Positions 59,356-64,000 of a stretch of DNA of 64,000 nt are shown piece by piece (position 1 is the first letter of the stretch; every line of letters starts with the position of its first letter). The DNA lies in the NCBI GenBank assembly GCA_021432605.1, contig MU271147.1, forward strand, positions 620,001 through 684,000, written 5' to 3'. The DNA is from Coniochaeta sp. PMI_546. Taxonomy: Eukaryota; Ascomycota; Sordariomycetes; Coniochaetales; Coniochaetaceae. The notes under the pieces were generated by a model, which ran no database searches, was not told where the DNA came from, and saw nothing but the letters and a program-made list of their open reading frames with translations. The position numbers and the translations under genes are program-made.

Positions 59356-61099
59356 TCAGGAGAGCTTCTTCTCCATGAGATCGGCTAACTCATCCAGCAA
59401 CTCGACCGTCTCGGCCGGGCTCGCCACCCAGCTTGTGGTGCAAACGCTCCGAGCACGGAAGTCGTTGGCCCCAGCACTGAGGAACTGGTCTCCAACATGG
59501 AGTGTATTCTCGGCTTGAATCATCCCCTTCCAGTTTCCGCTCCCGCCACCATTGCCGAACCAGCGCTGGCAGACAGCAACGCCCCAGCTCTTATCGCCAA
59601 TATCAACGAATACGTCACGCCCGCCATTAAAGGCACAGAAGGGAACCCGTCTGCTCCGTCCCACGGGGCTGAGCTCCAGTATCTTCTGGACGACCAGGAC
59701 CGTCTCCTCGAGGCTCTCGCGCGGGATCCTGGTCTCGGGAGGGGAGGGGATGATGCCGACGGCGCGGTCCTTGCGCATGACCACGGCGGGGAGATTGAGG
59801 TTCTTGATGCACTCTGCCAGCGCTGCTTCGGCAACGTCCAGCAGAGCGGCGATGTCGGACTGGTCCCAGAGGTTCATCTCTGGAGTCAACCAGCGGCTGC
59901 GTGGGACGGGGGCGAGTAGGTGCTCCGAGACGGGGGAGAACTCGAAGAGGTAGTTTGCTTCGCCACCCATGATGATGAGGTTCTGTTTCTGCGTGGGCGA
60001 GAGGTCGGCCGAGATGGCCATGGCGTCGAGGAGCCCGTGTAGACGCGCGTAGTACCGCTCCGCGGTCGTGTAGCCTGCAGCCGTGACGATGCCAATCTTG
60101 ACGTTCTTGCGGAGGAGATCTATAAGTGTTCGTCAGGGGACTGGTCATCGACCCTCTCATTATATATAGATATATATATATATATATATAAAGAGAGAGA
60201 GAAAGAGAGTGTGTGTGTGTGTGTGCTCTCACCTATTATGCGGGATATCACGGGGCTGTCGGGCTCGAGGCTTTGTCCGTCATCGTACAGCGTGACGTCT
60301 CCATCAAAAGTCGCTAGCTGTAGAGTGCCGTAGGTGGTAACGGCCATAATCTGGGCTGAGTTGAGGATAAGACGGATGTCGTTGAAGGAAGGAGATACAA
60401 AGCGCCGCGAGGAGATGTATCTCTTATGATCCTGATACTTGAAAGCAGCCTCTAGCGGGAGCCGCGTGAAGAAAGGTCCCGCGGTGGGAACGAGCAGCTT
60501 TAGCTTCGATGGCATGGGGTTATCCTCGATCTGATGGGCGACTGTTCAGGGCGCAGAGAGAGTCTATGTGAGCCTCAGCCCCCTATCGGCGGTAATACGA
60601 GTCAGGATACTCGAATTGTGGCCAAGATCCACTTACTATAGTCGTCAATCATGAACTCAACATCTCTGAGGATCTCACTGTATCGGCGGTGAGCCTCCTG
60701 TTGGGCCTTGGCCTGGCTGAAGCCTTTGCCGTCGAAGACGCCAGTCGGCTGCGAGTATAGCACGAACGGCACTGCCAGAAGGCCCTTGATCCATTCTATG
60801 CAGTGGAACTGATGAGCATATGTGCACCAAAAGCAAGGAATACTACATTTATCGGTTCCAGGCGGGCATCTCTCTGGTGTTCTCCGACCGAAGCTGAGCT
60901 CTTGGCGGTGAAGGTGAACCATACGGGTGCACGTGGCCCTACACTAAATACCAGGCGGAGATGCTCACCTATAAACTGATCCCTCCTGTGAGTCTTAAGG
61001 GCATCTACATTCAATCCATCCCTAATCAGTATCTCTTCACAGATTTGCACCAGCTGTCGCCTCGGATCACTCACATTCAACTCGATATCGGGAGGTCAT
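59356..61099 (-). CDS. isn1: IMP-specific 5'-nucleotidase ISN1
   Basis: Five exons, in transcription order 61099-61075, 61004-60969, 60795-60637, 60541-60233 and 60119-59356, give 430 residues, near the yeast length. The enzyme dephosphorylates IMP to inosine. The HAD-type motif is TFDGDVTLYDDG, with the nucleophile Asp and the +2 Asp. Other family blocks are THRRDQFIEWIKGLL, PMPSKLKLLVPTAGPFFTRL, NGGRDVFVDIGDKSWGV and LHVGDQF. The first two exons are only 25 and 36 nt, and splicing restores RYRVEYALKTHRRDQFIEW. Intron 4 (60232-60120) contains TA, AG and GT microsatellites side by side. All phases add up. Introns 2 (173 nt) and 3 (95 nt) were placed partly on the remembered family sequence. 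Confidence 0.92.
60160..60225. repeat. Compound microsatellite (TA)n(AG)n(GT)n inside an isn1 intron
   Basis: About 30 bp of TA, 19 bp of AG with one interruption and 16 bp of GT abut without spacer, filling more than half of the 113-nt intron. On the transcript strand they read AC, CT, TA. Confidence 0.92.
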
Positions 61100-61773
61100 G
61101 GTTGGGGGCCAGTTACGAACGCGGAAGGTGCAGTGTGGGGGGGATGCGGGGAAGTCCAGGAGAACAGAAGTTGGAGAATACCAAACAGCTTTCAAGCTAA
61201 GGTAGGTCGAATTCGTATCCACGTGACAAAGCCAACTACATCGGCTGATCAGGTGATGACCTTCCCCTGAAGACGTAACTCGCACCACAGGTTCTATATG
61301 TACCTTGTGTGTCGGTGTCTCGTGGTAGGTTTTTCTTTTCTGCTAGGCCACTCCTATCTCTGACATGACTGTTTTCGGCGCCCTCAATCATCTCTCAGAA
61401 AGGGAAAGGGTATATGAACAGTAGAGAACCTGGGGCCACCTGCCGATTCTCGGAAAAGCCCACGGCAGCACATCCCCTCTCAAGCAAGCAGAAGCTCTTG
61501 TTGATACCCCGATCGCTCGGGAGGTTTAGCACTTTCATGTCGAGGGACTCAGATACCGTCTGTTATAGGGTCCGAACCGAATCGGCCCTCCGCTTGCCCA
61601 AGGGTGCTGCCCGTGTTCGAAGAGCGATCCCGTCCCACATTTTCTTGGGTTGATGGCGAAATGTCGATTCCGATCAATAAAATCAATAATGAGTCTGTGT
61701 ACATGAACGCGGGCAGGCAGAAGACCTGATAGCCTGCCCCGTCGATCGACCCCTAATCAAGCCGAAGCTTTGG
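61100..61773. other. Intergenic region upstream of isn1
   Basis: Holds the isn1 promoter and the 3' end of the next minus-strand gene. Nothing else is recognised. Confidence 0.5.
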
Positions 61774-62430
61774 CTATCTATTTTGCATGAGCTGGTTGTT
61801 CAGCGCAATGTTTTGTTGCTGCGCCCTCATGATGCCCGCCTGCATCATATTGAAGTTTTCCACTCGACGCGCGAGGCTGCTCTGTCCCTGTCCCTGTCCC
61901 TGCCCCTGTCCCTGCGCCTGCAACTGCGACTGCTGGTATTCTTGCAAGAGAGCCGCAGGCGGTGGAGGGAGTTGCGGGACAGACTGACATTCTCTCGCGG
62001 TGTTGTCGATCAAGAATCGCCAATGGAGGCTCTGGCGGCCGACGAGCTGTTCGGCGAAGCGTCGGAGGAATTCCTGGCACTGTGTCCACGAAAGTCGAGG
62101 CGGGTAGGGCAGGTAGGTAGCGGCGAAGCACCGGTCGATTTCCGACCCAGACAGCGTCGACCAGCCGATGTTCACCATGATCCAGTTGTCATATTCTCTG
62201 CGGCAGCGACCCTGCGTCCTGGGGCTTGGCGTTGCTCGCTCGAGATCCGGCGTCCAGTAAGGCTCGCGTCCGCAAAACAACTTGAAATCGCCCTCTGGCA
62301 TCCGCACCAGTTCATACTTGCGGGATTTGACTACCAGCATCCAGTCCTGCAGCTGATTGTTGTTGATGTTGCGGGAGAACCAAACATCATGGGCACGGGG
62401 CGGGCTGAGTCCTAGCAGTCGGCCAAGCAT
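61774..62430 (-). CDS. Hypothetical protein with possible permuted papain-fold (LRAT/PPPDE-like) core
   Basis: 218 residues from the ATG at 62430. The open frame reaches 62463 but begins there with GTG, and a TATA element at 62491-62498 fits the ATG. I do not recognise an exact family. The layout resembles fungal proteins with an LRAT/PPPDE-like fold: an early His (RAHDVWFSR, His14), a strand-rich middle (DWMLVVKSRKYELVRMPEGD; EPYWTPDLER), a helix (LSGSEIDRCFAATYLPY) and a late Cys in WTQCQEFLRRFAEQL (Cys118), like the NCQxF motif of that fold. Catalysis is not shown. The C-terminal 70 residues are low complexity: Pro-rich, then a QG hexanucleotide repeat, then Gln/Asn-rich. No signal peptide. 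Confidence 0.62.
   Translation of the reverse strand: MLGRLLGLSPPRAHDVWFSRNINNNQLQDWMLVVKSRKYELVRMPEGDFKLFCGREPYWTPDLERATPSPRTQGRCRREYDNWIMVNIGWSTLSGSEIDRCFAATYLPYPPRLSWTQCQEFLRRFAEQLVGRQSLHWRFLIDNTARECQSVPQLPPPPAALLQEYQQSQLQAQGQGQGQGQGQSSLARRVENFNMMQAGIMRAQQQNIALNNQLMQNR
61882..61917. repeat. Coding hexanucleotide repeat (Gln-Gly)
   Basis: About six copies of a CTGTCC-type hexamer with two point variants. On the minus strand it encodes alternating Gln and Gly. Confidence 0.85.
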
Positions 62431-63256
62431 TTCGACGGGTGCCGCGAGGGTCCTTTGAGACACGGGAGACTGTTGTGGTTCAAGATGCTTCCTTTATAGA
62501 TCAGATAAAACGTTTCTGCGGCCCGACATCTGGTAGACTTTCAAATACATGATACGATATCCGCGCGGGGTTGGCGCAGCGAAGCAGATAAAGCTATGCC
62601 CAATCGACTCGAGGCCTGAGCGCCAAAGGCGCCTATGCTATCGGGGGGCACGGGAGCGCGGTATGCCAACCGCACCCTTTTCCGCCACGCGAGATCATCG
62701 AGGAAAGCAAGTGTCGAGAACAAGGCCAACGCCTGCAACACATGGCCGATGGAAAAAGCGGTCTGTCCACGGGGCATGCGGGCCAGACTAGGGCATCTGC
62801 TGGTCTCCCCGTCAATCGACGAAACATATATTGCATAAAATATCGGCGACCTCTCCGAATACAGGAACACATGGGACATTACATGTGCGGCGGGCTAAGC
62901 GACATCGGCCGGCGCGTCGTGCCGCCGTCCGGGCATCTGGATCACGAAGTTCCGCGTGGAAATCCAAAGAGCTGACAGCAACACCATGCAATATGTCGCG
63001 GGCTGGACCTTCCTCAAGATTATGGTGAGAACGCTGACGCCGTCTCGCATTGCTCGTACGATAGACAAGGTTGTATCATTCACCGAAAACAAGAGCGGTA
63101 CTGTTTGAAGGACGTTTCTTTTGAAGGATGATTGTGGAACAAATAAGCTTAAATGATACGCAGACACGCACACAGCCGTCCCTTAGCTACTAATGCGACC
63201 ATTCCGGATCAATCGCCAATGCAAAGCTGCATGGATTACATGACATTAGCCTCCTA
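62431..63256. other. Intergenic region upstream of the papain-fold-like gene
   Basis: Apart from the TATA element at 62491-62498, nothing is supported here. The 3' UTR of the secreted Cys-rich gene lies at its right end. Confidence 0.5.
62491..62498 (-). promoter_or_regulatory. TATA box of the papain-fold-like gene
   Basis: TATAAAGG on the minus strand, about 60 nt upstream of the ATG at 62430. It leaves a leader of roughly 30-40 nt. Confidence 0.5.
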
Positions 63257-64000
63257 CTAGGCACTAGTCGGACACGCAGTCGCACTGACAGTCGTCGTTC
63301 GTGTCAGGCACCCTTCTGGACACGCCGTCGAGCAGCCTTCGATGTACAGCACCGTCTTGGGCTCCGCACAACCACACGGCAGCGACACAGTCTCCCGGAA
63401 TACGCACGTCGGCACCGGGCAGCGGATAGGATCGCAGCCGCCGGGCTGGGTGTGCCTTGTTACGGTTGGGCACGGCGTTGTGGTCGGCCTCGGTGGTAGC
63501 GTCGTTATACTGGTGGTGATGATCGGTCTAGTGGTGCTGGTCGACGTCGAAGAAGTTGAAGTCGAAGTCGAAGTGCTTGTCGTGGGTCTCGGTCTAGGAG
63601 AGCACATGTCAGCCACAGTGGATATAGACAGGTACGACAGCGAGTTTCCTTCGAGTGGTGGGTTCCTTACCTGCGAGTGCGCCGCGTGGTACTTGTGGAA
63701 GTGGATGTCGACGACGTGGTCGTGGTCGTGGGACACGGCAGTTTGGTCGTGCGGAATACGATATCGCAACCGCCGTATGGACATTCGGCATTGCATGGCT
63801 CGAGGAGAGATGCTGTCGGCACTGCCGCCGGGCAGCCGCAGGGGTTTTGGATCGTCGTCACGAACCGGCAGTCACCCGCATCGCAGTCCTTGCTACAGCT
63901 CGGGTTGATGAGCTGCCTCGTTACTGTTGGGCAGGCCGTCTCGGCAAGCTCATCAGCCAAGGCAAGACCGATCGCAACAGCAGCAAGGGCGAAGAACCTC
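63257..64000 (-). CDS. Secreted Cys-rich protein with duplicated ten-Cys domain (start just outside window)
   Basis: Exons 64000-63671 and 63593-63257; about 221 residues are visible. The first visible codons read RFFALAAVAIGLALA, a signal-peptide core with likely cleavage before DELAE. Base 64000 is G and probably the last base of the ATG. Two copies of a ten-cysteine domain follow, each opening with CPTVTR and containing PCGC in the middle, joined by a Ser/Thr linker of about 45 residues (TSSTSTSTSTT). The 77-nt intron (GTAAGG..CCTAG) lies in the linker and completes a split Arg codon. The Ser/Thr linker suits O-mannosylation; the 20 cysteines suggest disulfides. Family not recognised; a cell-wall or extracellular (possibly effector-like) role is only a guess. 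Confidence 0.75.

Overview
The window comes from a filamentous ascomycete, most likely a Sordariomycete. The genes have short introns (about 50-190 nt) with GT..AG borders and CTAAC-type branch points. The gene set is fungal: ASH1-type SET protein, PMT1, SEC2, RIM2, a DHYC palmitoyltransferase, RfeG, HAL-family kinase and ISN1. Spacers are 1-10 kb and several carry dense TACCT/AGGTA words. I cannot name the genus. No rRNA, tRNA, intact transposon or CRISPR array was recognised.

Layout. 0-16.6 kb is gene-dense housekeeping sequence: a 5'-truncated ash1 (+), then on the minus strand pmt1 (ER O-mannosyltransferase), snx3 (endosomal PX protein), SF3A1 (U2 snRNP), rim2 (mitochondrial pyrimidine nucleotide carrier) and sec2 (Rab GEF). 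16.6-29.9 kb is gene-poor. It holds the palmitoyltransferase pfa5 (+) and two very small Cys-rich, probably zinc-binding proteins (-), each with one short intron. 29.9-42.8 kb carries rad30 (DNA polymerase eta), rfeG and the ten-exon importin nmd5, all on plus. A HAL-type kinase (-) follows at 44.7-47.1 kb, then about 9.5 kb with no supportable gene. 56.6-64 kb has an unrecognised coiled-coil protein (+), isn1 (IMP 5'-nucleotidase, -), a possible papain-fold-like protein (-) and a secreted protein with a duplicated ten-cysteine domain (-) that runs off the right edge.

The genes do not form a pathway or cluster; this looks like an ordinary chromosome segment. The least explained items are the two small zinc-ribbon-like genes (one with a start codon apparently split by its intron), the duplicated Cys-rich secreted protein, the TACCT/AGGTA island near 55.6 kb, and an isn1 intron made largely of three abutting microsatellites. 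Exon boundaries were placed by eye from splice signals, frame continuity and remembered family conservation; none was tested against transcripts.
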